From Leclercia adecarboxylata (GTDB lineage Bacteria > Pseudomonadota > Gammaproteobacteria > Enterobacterales > Enterobacteriaceae): 64,000 bases of DNA. Below, one piece after another: positions 28,585-36,818 of the stretch. Position numbers and translations under genes: made by a program. The notes beneath the pieces are model-generated. The model had not been told where the DNA came from. It made no database searches and was given only the letters and a program-made list of their open reading frames with translations. Within the stretch, counting starts at the first letter, position 1. Every line of letters starts with the position of its first letter. The stretch lies in contig NZ_CP040889.1 in the NCBI RefSeq assembly GCF_006171285.1, forward strand, positions 3,224,001-3,288,000. The letters run 5' to 3'.

Positions 28585-28932
28585 ATGGCTCTGATCCCAA
28601 AAAACTACGCGCGGCTGGAAAGCGGCTACCGTGAAAAAGCCCTTAAAATTTATCCATGGGTATGCGGACGCTGCTCGCGGGAGTTTGTTTACTCAAACCT
28701 GCGCGAGCTGACGGTTCACCATATCGATCATGACCATACCAACAACCCGGAAGATGGCAGTAACTGGGAGCTGTTGTGTCTGTTCTGTCACGATCACGAG
28801 CATTCGAAGTACACCGAGGCCGACATCTACGGCACCACCGTGGTGGCGGGTGAAGATGCGCAAAAAGATGTAGGTGAAGCCACCTATAACCCCTTTGCCG
28901 ATCTGAAATCGATGTTGAATAAGAAGAAGTAA
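28585..28932 (+). CDS. yajD: YajD, HNH nuclease-family protein
   Basis: This 115-aa protein matches E. coli YajD almost residue for residue. It has a zinc site made of CGRCSREF and CLFCHDHEH, and the HNH-type core HHIDHDHTNN, ending in SMLNKKK. DNA cleavage is expected from the family but not shown as far as I know. In E. coli yajD lies near tsx, well away from argU, so its place here differs. It is 65 bp after the Fic gene, with its own promoter-like AT-rich gap. Confidence 0.95.
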   Translation: MALIPKNYARLESGYREKALKIYPWVCGRCSREFVYSNLRELTVHHIDHDHTNNPEDGSNWELLCLFCHDHEHSKYTEADIYGTTVVAGEDAQKDVGEATYNPFADLKSMLNKKK

Positions 28933-28973
28933 ATCAAGCCGGGCTGAAAACGGATAAGTATGTTGAGGGAATG

Positions 28974-29816
28974 ATGTCCGGTATTGCGCATTACTATGTA
29001 CAGCAGCAGAGCGTGAACACCCAGCAGGTGGCGACGCTATCGGCTCAGGTCTCATCTTCCGGGGCGTCCCAGACCAGCGTCCCGGCCTCCTTTCAGCAGA
29101 TGTCCAGTGCGTCGCAACCGATCGTAACGCAGCCTGCGATCCCGACGCTGCACGCTGCCGATACCCGCCAGACAGCCGTTGCCGCCACGCCAGCCTCGTT
29201 TGGCCAGCTGGATCAGTACGCCCGCATCCAGGGCTGGAGCGAAAATCAACTCGCGCTGATGAACCGCCTGTCGCAGTACAAAAAGGGTCGCTCTGGTCCG
29301 TCGTGGACGGCACCGGGCGGAAGCGTTCGCGGTATTCGCAATAACAACCCGGGTAATCTCGAAGCCAGCTGGGCATTCAGCTGGCAGGGTCAGAATGGCA
29401 CCGACGGGCGCTTTGCCACCTTCGCCACGCCGGAGCACGGCATCCGCGCGCTGGGCGTTAACCTGCTCTCCTACCAGCGACGTGGTCTGGATACCATCAG
29501 TAAAATTATCTCGCGATGGGCGCCCCCGCAGGATAACAACGATACCACCGCCTATATTCAGAATGTCAGCCAGGCCCTCGGCGTCTCGCCCACGACCCAC
29601 CTGGATGTGACCTCTCCGCCGGTCCTGCTTGCGCTAAGCAAGGCGATCATTCGTCAGGAAAATGGGAACGTGCCTTTTACGGATGAGGTCATCAACAGCG
29701 GTGTCTTCTCCGCGCTGGGGATGGCGGAGCTGTCCGGCGTTGAGCCTTCGGTGCTGAAAAGCGCGCCGGTTGAACAAGAACACGCCCCGTTTGTGCTGCA
29801 GGCCCGCCAAAATTAA
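28974..29816 (+). CDS. Phage-like IRNNNPGN protein
   Basis: This 280-aa protein has a Ser/Gln/Thr-rich, low-complexity N-terminal third (residues 1-75) without a signal peptide, then a domain of about 130 residues with IRNNNPGNLE, WQGQNGTDGRFATFATPEHG, IRALGVNLLSYQRRGLDT and IISRWAPPQDNNDTTAYIQN. That domain occurs in phage virion proteins of the PRD1 P5/structural-protein kind and has the look of a peptidoglycan-binding or lysozyme-like fold. Two ATGs (28971, 28974) follow GAGGGA; the second has better spacing. Its role is unknown: domesticated phage protein, secreted effector, or remnant of a lost prophage at argU. Confidence 0.75.
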   Translation: MSGIAHYYVQQQSVNTQQVATLSAQVSSSGASQTSVPASFQQMSSASQPIVTQPAIPTLHAADTRQTAVAATPASFGQLDQYARIQGWSENQLALMNRLSQYKKGRSGPSWTAPGGSVRGIRNNNPGNLEASWAFSWQGQNGTDGRFATFATPEHGIRALGVNLLSYQRRGLDTISKIISRWAPPQDNNDTTAYIQNVSQALGVSPTTHLDVTSPPVLLALSKAIIRQENGNVPFTDEVINSGVFSALGMAELSGVEPSVLKSAPVEQEHAPFVLQARQN

Positions 29817-29924
29817 ACCGCCAGTTAACGCGGATTATCCGTATTTGTGAAGCAACACTCTGTTATAAAAGAAACTCCCCGGAAACGTGGCTTTTCCTGC
29901 GCTTGTTCACCATGCTGATTAAAC

Positions 29925-29944
29925 CTCACGCTATAGAGTGAGGC
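29925..29944. promoter_or_regulatory. Inverted repeat upstream of yahO
   Basis: CCTCAC and GTGAGG form a 6-bp inverted repeat around GCTATAGA, 38 bp before the yahO start. It could be an operator or a leader hairpin. The rest of 29817-29981 shows no gene. Confidence 0.35.
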
Positions 29945-29981
29945 GATCGCTGCTCGTTTACTCATCACAAGGGATCAGGTT

Positions 29982-30257
29982 ATGAAAAAGACGATTGCTG
30001 TTCTGCTGGGTACCGCCGTGTTGTTCACCTCCAGCGCTTTCGCTGCTGAATTGCTGACGCGGGAAGACTTTAAAAAAGTCGAAACGCAGTACACGAAAAT
30101 TGGCACGGTTTCGACCTCTAACAAGGTGTCGGTTTCAGATGCAAAAAAGGAGTTGACGGAAAAAGCGGATAAAAAAGGTGCAGACGTACTGGTACTGACG
30201 TCGGGGCACACGGAAAACAAAATCCACGGCACCGCGGATATCTACAAGAAAAAATAA
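29982..30257 (+). CDS. yahO: YahO, DUF1471 periplasmic protein
   Basis: This 91-aa protein is like E. coli YahO in sequence and length. It has a signal peptide ([20 protein letters not shown], cleavage after AFA), then [20 protein letters not shown] and the DUF1471 end [27 protein letters not shown]. Family members respond to envelope and acid stress. The ATG has GGGATCAGG upstream. In E. coli yahO lies near prpR, not here, which fits a mosaic argU-pheP interval. Confidence 0.92.
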   Translation: MKKTIAVLLGTAVLFTSSAFAAELLTREDFKKVETQYTKIGTVSTSNKVSVSDAKKELTEKADKKGADVLVLTSGHTENKIHGTADIYKKK

Positions 30258-30263
30258 TTCTGA

Positions 30264-30286
30264 CGCCACCCCGTAGCGGGGTGGCG
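30264..30286 (+). terminator. Hairpin after yahO
   Basis: CGCCACCCCG, TAG loop, CGGGGTGGCG: a perfect 10-bp stem 6 bp after the yahO stop. There is no T-run after it, so it may be a weak terminator or mRNA-end stabiliser. Confidence 0.6.
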
Positions 30287-30316
30287 CAGCGCACACCCCG
30301 TATCTGGCGACCGTCC

Positions 30317-30641
30317 ATGCTTTACTGGCTGGCAGGGGCGATTTTTTTACTCTCCTGCGCCGTGCTCTTTCCTGAAATAAAACAGGCTGAACCGGTATTT
30401 GTTGGCTATCACCTGACAGGTACGATTGACGGATGTGAGGTCTACCGATAAAAGCCAAAGAGCGTGGGCCTCGCTGTCGCAGCGCTATCCATTAAACTGC
30501 AAGAAAGGCAATGTGACCTATATCACCCTCAATCATGCTCAGCTTGGAATATCGGTGATTATCTTCGATCGCGCGCCGGAAAAACGCGAGGCGCGCTGCG
30601 AGTCTATTTTTTACAGGCAGCCCTATTATGATAATGAATAA
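30317..30641 (+). pseudogene. Remnant of a membrane-bound winged-helix regulator (C-terminal part, frameshifted)
   Basis: From the ATG at 30317 a membrane helix (LYWLAGAIFLLSCAVLFPEI) leads to FVGYHLTGTIDGCEVYR and a stop at 30451. The adjoining frame continues the protein as WASLSQRYPLNCKKGNVTYI, QLGISVIIFDR and EARCESIFY up to 30641. Together they resemble the transmembrane and cysteine-containing periplasmic part of CadC/MarT-type regulators that accompany FidL-like proteins. The N-terminal DNA-binding domain is absent; upstream lies the yahO hairpin. One frameshift near 30448-30460 joins the two parts. The gene is therefore doubly broken. Family assignment is from motif memory and from the FidL-like neighbour. 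Confidence 0.6.
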
Positions 30642-31092
30642 CAAAGCAATGCGCTGGAGCATTATTTTTCTGCTGGCCGTTTCCCCGCTGTTTGTTGCCG
30701 GGTATCTGCATTATTAGCGCAATAATTTTAGCTGCGAGACGCATGTGATTATTGTTGAACAGGGTGCGGTAATCGATACGGTAATGAACTTTTCGTTTAA
30801 TAATGGGGGCGGGAGTTACGACGCATCAGGAGAGTATATCGAAGAGAATGCCCAGCCGGTGGCGATCAGTAATAAGGTAGGATTCAGTTACTGGCGCGAA
30901 GGAGACGAAACGATCATGGTCTCTGACGAAACCAACGTGCTGCCGAAGAAAAAATTAAATTACCTTTCTTATGTCCCGGATTTCTTTCAGCACCGGGAGC
31001 GGGGAATAAGACTGAATATCCTGCCTGCCAATGCGGACAGCTATTACTTTATCTACAGTAATTCCCCCGTCATATATTGCACCAGAGGATAA
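30634..31092 (+). pseudogene. FidL-like membrane protein gene with internal amber stop
   Basis: The frame from the ATG at 30634 starts with a basic end and membrane helix (RWSIIFLLAVSPLFVAGYL, HY), hits TAG at 30715-30717, and continues without any other stop as NNFSCETHVIIVEQGAVIDT through GVGFSYWREGDET-like and PDFFQHRERGIRL motifs to 31092. The join is exact in frame, so the reading without the stop would be 151 codons. It resembles FidL of Salmonella SPI-3 (small inner-membrane protein beside MarT). A GTG at 30745 could start a soluble fragment, but without the anchor. Either a pseudogene or a single-base sequence error; the broken neighbour supports decay. Confidence 0.65.
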
Positions 31093-31104
31093 TATCCCGC
31101 CATT

Positions 31105-31130
31105 AAAGGGTAATTTCTCACCCTTTTTTT
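31105..31130 (+). terminator. Terminator after the FidL-like pseudogene
   Basis: AAAGGGT and ACCCTTT pair around an 8-nt loop, followed by T residues to 31130. It closes the decayed unit and insulates the iron block that follows. Confidence 0.85.
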
Positions 31131-31152
31131 ACTTTGTTGCCCCTATTTACAC

Positions 31153-31190
31153 TTGATCACAGATAGATAATGCGTATAGTTCTCATTCTC
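31153..31190 (+). promoter_or_regulatory. Promoter with overlapping Fur box before the YncE-like gene
   Basis: TTGATC (31153-31158), 16 bp, TATAGT (31175-31180) is a good sigma-70 promoter. The 19-mer GATAATGCGTATAGTTCTC at 31166-31184 matches the Fur consensus GATAATGATAATCATTATC at 13 positions and covers the -10. Iron repression of the YncE-like lipoprotein and the TonB receptor gene is inferred. About 185 nt of leader separate this promoter from the start at 31373. Confidence 0.7.
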
Positions 31191-31210
31191 TTTAGTGTTT
31201 GTGGGCGCGA

Positions 31211-31297
31211 ATGGACTTTCCCGCAGCAACAGTGAATGCATTTTTCACACGGAACACTGAGCGTTACGGGAGACGCTGCTCTGGCCTGACGGCCTGA
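31211..31297 (+). CDS. Possible 28-aa leader peptide
   Basis: Inside the leader of the YncE-like gene, ATG at 31211 opens a 28-codon frame (MDFPAATVNAFFTRNTERYG, RRCSGLTA) ending in TGA at 31295-31297, with GGGCG a few bases upstream. Nearby GCGT/ACGC and GACGC/GCGTC repeats could fold. It may be an upstream regulatory frame or chance. I know no homologue. Confidence 0.25.
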   Translation: MDFPAATVNAFFTRNTERYGRRCSGLTA

Positions 31298-31372
31298 ATC
31301 CACAAACCTAATCGCAAAACATAAGCGACGCAGGCGTCCTCCTCACATTTTGCACGGTAAAGGATGTTCCTG

Positions 31373-32455
31373 ATGACCAAAAAATTGTCCGCCCTGGCGC
31401 TGCTCGTGGCCGTCTCACTCAGCGGCTGCGCTGCACAGCACACCGCGACAACCGCACCCGCCGCTGACGCTCCGAAACCGGCCGCCCCTGCCCAGACCAA
31501 CGTTGTAAAACGCGATCTGGCTGACGGCCTGTACGAAATGGTCCTGAGCCCGAAAGGGGACGCGCTGTACGTTGCCAGCTCGGAAGGCTTTAAGGATGTG
31601 CAGGGCGGGGTGGTGTATAAGCTCGATCCGGCGACCCTTAAAACCATTGGTCGCAGCCATACCGATCTAAAAAACTTCGCCCTCGCTATCTCCCCGGACG
31701 GTAAAACCGTTTATGCCACCAACTCGCTGGACGGCGGGATCAGCGCCATCAGCACCGAAGACGGCAAAATCAAAAAGCGCCTGCTGTTTACCGAGCGCAA
31801 CAAAGAGGGCTACCCGTACGGCGCGCGTCAGGTTCTGCTGCATAACGACGTCCTGTACATCGGCGGCGTAGCCGATCCGGCGGTGATTTGGGTAGTGGAT
31901 GCCAAAACCCTGACGCTGAAAAAAACCATCAAAAACGCGGGGCAGTGGGTCACCGGCCTGATGTGGTCTGAACAGACTCAGCGTATCTATGTGGCAAACG
32001 GCGGCGGTGAAATTCTGATTGTTAATCCTGAGCGCAACCGCATCGAAAAACGCTGGAAGCCGCTCGGGGATAAACCGGCCCTGCTGCTGAACCTGGCGGA
32101 AGATCCGGCCACCGGTCGCCTGTTCGTCACCGACAACTCAAAAGCCAAAACCACGCTGGTGCTGGATATCCACACCGGGGCGCTCGTTAAACAGCTCGAT
32201 GTGGGCGATTCGCTGGCGGTGAAGTTCAACGCTAAGCGCAACGAGCTGTACATCACCCAGCGCGAAAGCGGCAAGCTGCTGAGCCTGGATGCCACGACCT
32301 ATGCCGTGAAGCAGAGCTGGGATCTGCCGCCGAATCCGAACAGCCTGCTACTGTCGGCGGACGGTCAGACGTTGTACGTCACCGTGAAACAGGCGTTCAA
32401 CAAAGATCACTCCACCAACGGGCCGGACAGCGTTGTCCGTATCGCCCTGAAATAG
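31373..32455 (+). CDS. YncE-like beta-propeller lipoprotein
   Basis: This 360-aa protein is a seven-bladed propeller like E. coli YncE (VYKLDPATLKTIGRSHTDLK, LAISPDGKTVYATNSLDGGI, NPNSLLLSADGQTLYVTVKQ) but with a lipoprotein signal, ALLVAVSLSGC, so Cys19 should be lipidated and the protein anchored in the periplasm. The +2 residue is alanine, which favours the outer membrane. A Thr/Ala/Pro linker follows (TATTAPAADAPKPAAPAQ). The ATG at 31373 is used because AAAGG is correctly spaced from it and is too close to the ATG at 31364. E. coli yncE is Fur-regulated and next to the TonB receptor gene yncD; here a TonB receptor follows 64 bp on, so the partnership is kept with a different receptor. 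Confidence 0.88.
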   Translation: MTKKLSALALLVAVSLSGCAAQHTATTAPAADAPKPAAPAQTNVVKRDLADGLYEMVLSPKGDALYVASSEGFKDVQGGVVYKLDPATLKTIGRSHTDLKNFALAISPDGKTVYATNSLDGGISAISTEDGKIKKRLLFTERNKEGYPYGARQVLLHNDVLYIGGVADPAVIWVVDAKTLTLKKTIKNAGQWVTGLMWSEQTQRIYVANGGGEILIVNPERNRIEKRWKPLGDKPALLLNLAEDPATGRLFVTDNSKAKTTLVLDIHTGALVKQLDVGDSLAVKFNAKRNELYITQRESGKLLSLDATTYAVKQSWDLPPNPNSLLLSADGQTLYVTVKQAFNKDHSTNGPDSVVRIALK

Positions 32456-32519
32456 ACGTTTTTATAACAATTAAGGCCCGGCAACGGGCCATTTTGCGCG
32501 AACTTTGAACGAGTTAATC

Positions 32520-34706
32520 ATGAACAACACCGGAAAAATGAACAAAACGCTGCTGGCCCTCGCCATCGGCACGATCGCTCATTCCGCCGTCGCGGCGGAG
32601 AGCAAAAAAGAAGAGACCATCGTGGTGCAGTCCGCTGCCAGCGACTTCAAACCCGGCGGCGACCAGCTGGTACCGGCCTTCCTGGACGGCCAGGTTGCAA
32701 ACGGCGGACGCATGGGGATGCTCGGTCAGCAAAATGCGATGGACGTGCCGTTTAATATCATCAGCTACACCTCTAAGCTGGTGGAAGATCAGCAGGCCCG
32801 CACCATTGCTGACGTGGTCGCAAACGATGCGGGCGTGCAGTCCGTGCAGGGCTACGGCAACAGCGCGGAGAGCTATCGCATTCGCGGTCTGAAGTTCGAC
32901 GGAGACGACATGACCTTCGGCGGACTCTCCGGCGTGCTGCCGCGCCAGGTAGTGGACGCCCAGATGGTGGATCGCATTGAGATCTTCAAAGGCGCCAACT
33001 CCCTGATGAACGGCGCAGCCAGCTCCGGCGTGGGCGGGATGATCAACCTTGAGCCGAAACATGCGGGCGCTACGCCGCAGGCGAAAGTGGGCGTGGACTA
33101 CACCTCCGATTCGCAGATTGGCACCACCCTGGATGCCGGTCGTCGCTTCGGCGATAACGACCAGTTTGGCGCCCGCGTCAACGTGGTTCACCGTGAAGGC
33201 GAGGCCCCGGTAGCCAACGATCGCCGCCGCACCACGCTGCTCTCCACCGGCCTGGACTATGCGGGCGATAAGTTCCGCAGCTCCGTGGACCTGGGTTATC
33301 AGATGAAAACCTTCCACGGCTCAGAAACCGGGGTCAATATCTCCGGCGTTGATTTCGTGCCCGAGCCGCCGAAAAACGATCGTAACTACTCGCAGAAATG
33401 GGCCTACAGCAACATCGAAAACGAATTCGGCATGTGGCGCAGCGAGTACGACATCACCGACAACTGGACGGCTTACACCGGTCTGGGTGCCCAGCACGCC
33501 CATGAAGAGGGGCTTTACAGCGGTGCGAAGCTGGTGGACAAGAGCGGCAAAGCCACCGCGTCGCGTCTCGATACCAACCGCATCAGCGACAGCGTGAGCG
33601 GCATGGCGGGCATCCGCGGTAACTTCGATACCGGTTTTGTGTCGCACAAGGTGAACGTCGGCTACTCAGCGATGAGCAAAAACGAGAAAATCGCCTGGAA
33701 GATGTCGGCCGCGAAGGATAACCCGGTCACCAACATTTATCACAATACCGGCGTGGATGCGCCGCCAAGCACTAACTTAAACGGCTCCGGCGGTAACTAC
33801 AGCGATCCGCTGACCAGCGGCCGCACCCGCACTCAGGGCTGGCTGCTGAGCGACACCCTCGGGGTGCTGGATGACACCCTGCTGTTCACCGTTGGGGCCC
33901 GTCATCAGAAGGTGGTGATCCGCGGCTATAACAAAATCACCGGTCACGAAAACGAGGCGGACAGCTTCGACGGCAGCCGCTGGATGCCGACCTATGGCGT
34001 GGTCTACAAACCGTGGGAGACGGTATCGCTGTACGCCAACCACACCGAGGCGCTGCAGCCGGGTAAAACCGCGCCAAACACCGCCACCAACTACGGCCAG
34101 AGCACCGGGATCGTCCACTCTAAGCAGAACGAAGTGGGCGTGAAGGCCGATTTCGGTCGCGTTGGCGGCTCGCTGGCGCTGTTTGAGATCAAAATGCCGT
34201 TCGCCATTCTCGACAGCCAGACCAAACACTACGGTCTGGATGCCGAGCAGCGTAACCGCGGCGTGGAGCTGAACGTCTTTGGCGAGCCGGTGCTGGGCCT
34301 GCGTCTGAACGCCAGCGCCACCTGGCTGCAGGCGGAGCTGACCAAAACCAACAACGGCGTTAACCAGGGCAATGACGCCATTGGCGTCCCGAGCTTCTAC
34401 GGCGTGCTGGGGGCAGAGTATGACATCAAGCCTGTCGACGGCCTGACCGCCACAGCCCGCGTAAACCACTCCGGCTCGCAGTATGCGGATCTCGCCAACA
34501 GCAAGAAACTGGACAGCTACACCACCCTGGATCTGGGCATGCGTTACCGCTTCGCGGTCAACAATGACCAGAACCAGATGACCGTTCGCGCCGGGATCGA
34601 AAACATCACCGACGAAAACTACTGGTCAAGCGTGGACGACGGCGGCACCTACCTGTTCCAGGGGGAGCCGCGCACCTTTAAGGTCTCTGTAGGCTACGAG
34701 TTCTGA
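32520..34706 (+). CDS. TonB-dependent siderophore receptor, FcuA-like
   Basis: This 728-aa outer-membrane receptor has a signal peptide (NKTLLALAIGTIAHSAVAA), a TonB box in EETIVVQSA, a plug domain (DVPFNIISYTSKLVEDQQAR, ESYRIRGLKFDG, IEIFKGANSLMNG) and a 22-strand barrel ending in FKVSVGYEF. The plug resembles FcuA-type ferric-hydroxamate receptors such as Yersinia FcuA; I cannot fix the ligand. It is not YncD. It is 64 bp after the YncE-like gene and probably shares its Fur-controlled promoter. The ATG at 32520 has GAG upstream; a TTG 15 bp earlier is less likely. Confidence 0.9.
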   Translation: MNNTGKMNKTLLALAIGTIAHSAVAAESKKEETIVVQSAASDFKPGGDQLVPAFLDGQVANGGRMGMLGQQNAMDVPFNIISYTSKLVEDQQARTIADVVANDAGVQSVQGYGNSAESYRIRGLKFDGDDMTFGGLSGVLPRQVVDAQMVDRIEIFKGANSLMNGAASSGVGGMINLEPKHAGATPQAKVGVDYTSDSQIGTTLDAGRRFGDNDQFGARVNVVHREGEAPVANDRRRTTLLSTGLDYAGDKFRSSVDLGYQMKTFHGSETGVNISGVDFVPEPPKNDRNYSQKWAYSNIENEFGMWRSEYDITDNWTAYTGLGAQHAHEEGLYSGAKLVDKSGKATASRLDTNRISDSVSGMAGIRGNFDTGFVSHKVNVGYSAMSKNEKIAWKMSAAKDNPVTNIYHNTGVDAPPSTNLNGSGGNYSDPLTSGRTRTQGWLLSDTLGVLDDTLLFTVGARHQKVVIRGYNKITGHENEADSFDGSRWMPTYGVVYKPWETVSLYANHTEALQPGKTAPNTATNYGQSTGIVHSKQNEVGVKADFGRVGGSLALFEIKMPFAILDSQTKHYGLDAEQRNRGVELNVFGEPVLGLRLNASATWLQAELTKTNNGVNQGNDAIGVPSFYGVLGAEYDIKPVDGLTATARVNHSGSQYADLANSKKLDSYTTLDLGMRYRFAVNNDQNQMTVRAGIENITDENYWSSVDDGGTYLFQGEPRTFKVSVGYEF

Positions 34707-34747
34707 GTTCGACCCTCGTTATCGGGGCAGGGATGCCCCCCTTCTGA

Positions 34748-34781
34748 CTGTTATAAAAATGTAATCAATTGTACTTATAGT
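34748..34781 (+). promoter_or_regulatory. Pho box and -10 element upstream of phoX
   Basis: CTGTTATAAAAATGTAAT at 34748-34765 matches the 18-bp PhoB consensus CTGTCATAWAWCTGTCAY at 15 positions. Ten bases later TATAGT (34776-34781) is the -10. The end CTTATAGT and spacing are the same as in the E. coli phoA promoter. Phosphate-starvation control of phoX by PhoB is strongly suggested. Confidence 0.88.
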
Positions 34782-34824
34782 GTTCCCACTTTATCGTTTC
34801 TTAGCCTGAAGAAAGGAAGCCATT

Positions 34825-36786
34825 GTGGGTAAACCTCTTAAGTCCGTATTCAAAAAAGAACATCGCGACGATGTCAGCAATTCCAGCGCTAACCCGGTCT
34901 TTTCCAGCGTGCTCTCCCGCCGCCGTTTCCTGCAGATGGGCGCCATTGCCGGTGCCGCCGCCTCTTTCCCGTTCCTGCTTAAGTCTGAAAACGCCCTGGC
35001 CGCGGTTTCCCGGCCTTCAGCCCTGAGCAAGGCGGTCGCGCTCGGCTTTACCAGCATTCCGGTGTCGACTGACGATACGGTCAGGGTGCCCGAGGGCTAC
35101 GTCGCGCGTCCTTTCTACCGCTGGGGTGATGCCACCGGCATTAAGGGCGCAATGCCGGACTTCAAATTTGACGCCAGCAACACCACCGACGAACAGGCAG
35201 CACAGGCGGGCATGCACCATGACGGCATGGCGTGGTTTAGCCTGCCGCAGGGGGAAGAGAACCCCGGCCACGGCCTGCTGGCGATGAACCATGAGTACAT
35301 CGACAACGGCATGCTCTTTAGCGACGGCACCGCCAACTGGAGCCTGGATAAAGCGCGTAAAGGCCAGAACGCCATGGGCGTGTCGGTTATCGAAGTGAAA
35401 AAGAACGGCAGCGACTGGGAGGTGGTGCGTCCTTCCGGCTTTGCCCGCCGCATCACGGTCAACACACCGATGCAGCTCACCGGTCCGGCGCGTCAGCAGG
35501 ACTTAATGAAAACCGCCGCCGATCCGCAGGGTGAGCGGGTGCTCGGCACCATGCAAAACTGCGCCAACGGCCACACGCCGTGGGGCACCTACCTGACCTG
35601 CGAAGAGAACTGGTCGGATATTTTCGTCAAGAAAGGCGAACGTAACGCGCTGGAGAAGCGCTATGGCATCAGCGACAGCGATGAGTCCTACCGCTGGAGC
35701 GAAGTGGACGACAGGTTCAGCGTCGATAAAACCCCTAACGAGCCGAACCGCTTTGGCTGGGTAGTGGAAATCGATCCCTACAACCCGGACTCCACGCCGC
35801 GCAAACACACCGCGCTGGGGCGCTTCAAGCATGAAGGCGCCGCCGTCACCCTGGCCGCCGACAAGCGCGTGGTCACCTACATGGGCGACGACCAGAAGTT
35901 TGAGTACATCTACAAATTTGTCTCCGACAACAAATACAATCCGGCCGATCGCGCCGCCAATATGCAGCTGCTGACCGCCGGCACGCTCTACGTCGCCCGA
36001 TTCAACGACGACGGCTCCGGCGAGTGGCTGCCGCTGGTCTTCGGCCAGAACGGGCTGGACAAGAGCAAAGGCTTCGAAAGCCAGGGCGATCTGCTGATCA
36101 AAACCCGCCTGGCGGCCGATGCGGTGGGGGCCACCAAAATGGACAGGCCGGAGTGGATTGCGGTCGATCCGCACGCCAGCGGCAGCGTTTACTGCACTCT
36201 GACCAACAACAGCGATCGCGGCAAAGAGGGCAAAGCGCCGGTGGACGCGGCCAACCCGCGAGCCAGTAATGCCTTCGGCCACATCATGCACTGGCACGAA
36301 GAGGGTGAAGATCCGGCGGCGTTACGCTTCAAATGGGACATCCTGGTGCTGGCCGGGCGCACGGACACCGCGGATGAGAAGGCGAAGGGCAGCATGAAGG
36401 GGGCCGAATTTGGCAGCCCGGACGGCCTGTCGTTCGACCATCAGGGCGTGCTGTGGATCCAGACCGACGTCTCCTCCAGCACCATTAATAAGAAAGCCTA
36501 CGAGGGAATGGGCAATAACCAGATGGTGGCGACCATTCCGGGCACCAACGAGTACCGCCGTTTCCTGACGGGCCCGCGCGGGTGCGAAATCACCGGCATC
36601 GCGTTCACGCCGGACAACCGCACGCTGTTTATCAACATTCAGCATCCGGGCGAGGGTGGGGACGACATTACCGACCCGGCAAACCCGCGCGTCGTCTCCA
36701 ACTGGCCGGACAATAACCCGAACGGACGCCCCCGCGCCTCGACGGTGGTCATCACCAGAGCGGACGGCGGCATTATCGGGTCGTGA
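34825..36786 (+). CDS. PhoX-family alkaline phosphatase, Tat-exported
   Basis: This 653-aa DUF839/PhoX protein starts at a GTG with GGAAG upstream. A twin-arginine signal is plain: SRRRFLQMGA at residues 31-40, then a hydrophobic stretch to about residue 55. The mature part has PhoX-like blocks: MHHDGMAWFSL, LLAMNHEYID, NCANGHTPWGTYLTCEEN (the cysteine and metal-site segment), KFEYIYKFVS, PDGLSFDHQGVLWIQTD and GPRGCEITGIAFTPDNRTLF. PhoX enzymes are Ca2+/Fe3+ phosphomonoesterases folded before export. The gene has its own Pho-box promoter, separate from the Fur-controlled pair upstream, and a terminator-like stem after it. Confidence 0.92.
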   Translation: MGKPLKSVFKKEHRDDVSNSSANPVFSSVLSRRRFLQMGAIAGAAASFPFLLKSENALAAVSRPSALSKAVALGFTSIPVSTDDTVRVPEGYVARPFYRWGDATGIKGAMPDFKFDASNTTDEQAAQAGMHHDGMAWFSLPQGEENPGHGLLAMNHEYIDNGMLFSDGTANWSLDKARKGQNAMGVSVIEVKKNGSDWEVVRPSGFARRITVNTPMQLTGPARQQDLMKTAADPQGERVLGTMQNCANGHTPWGTYLTCEENWSDIFVKKGERNALEKRYGISDSDESYRWSEVDDRFSVDKTPNEPNRFGWVVEIDPYNPDSTPRKHTALGRFKHEGAAVTLAADKRVVTYMGDDQKFEYIYKFVSDNKYNPADRAANMQLLTAGTLYVARFNDDGSGEWLPLVFGQNGLDKSKGFESQGDLLIKTRLAADAVGATKMDRPEWIAVDPHASGSVYCTLTNNSDRGKEGKAPVDAANPRASNAFGHIMHWHEEGEDPAALRFKWDILVLAGRTDTADEKAKGSMKGAEFGSPDGLSFDHQGVLWIQTDVSSSTINKKAYEGMGNNQMVATIPGTNEYRRFLTGPRGCEITGIAFTPDNRTLFINIQHPGEGGDDITDPANPRVVSNWPDNNPNGRPRASTVVITRADGGIIGS

Positions 36787-36796
36787 TCCGCTCGCA

Positions 36797-36818
36797 CCGG
36801 GCAGCAACCGCTGCCCGG
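36797..36818 (+). terminator. Hairpin after phoX
   Basis: CCGGGCAGC, AACC, GCTGCCCGG: a perfect 9-bp stem 11 bp past the phoX stop, followed by a weak T-rich tract (CGTTTAACTTGC). Confidence 0.65.

Noticed and set aside
31190..31372. Known riboswitch in the leader of the YncE-like gene
   Set aside because: The leader does not show the conserved cores of cobalamin, FMN, TPP or Moco riboswitches that I could recognise.
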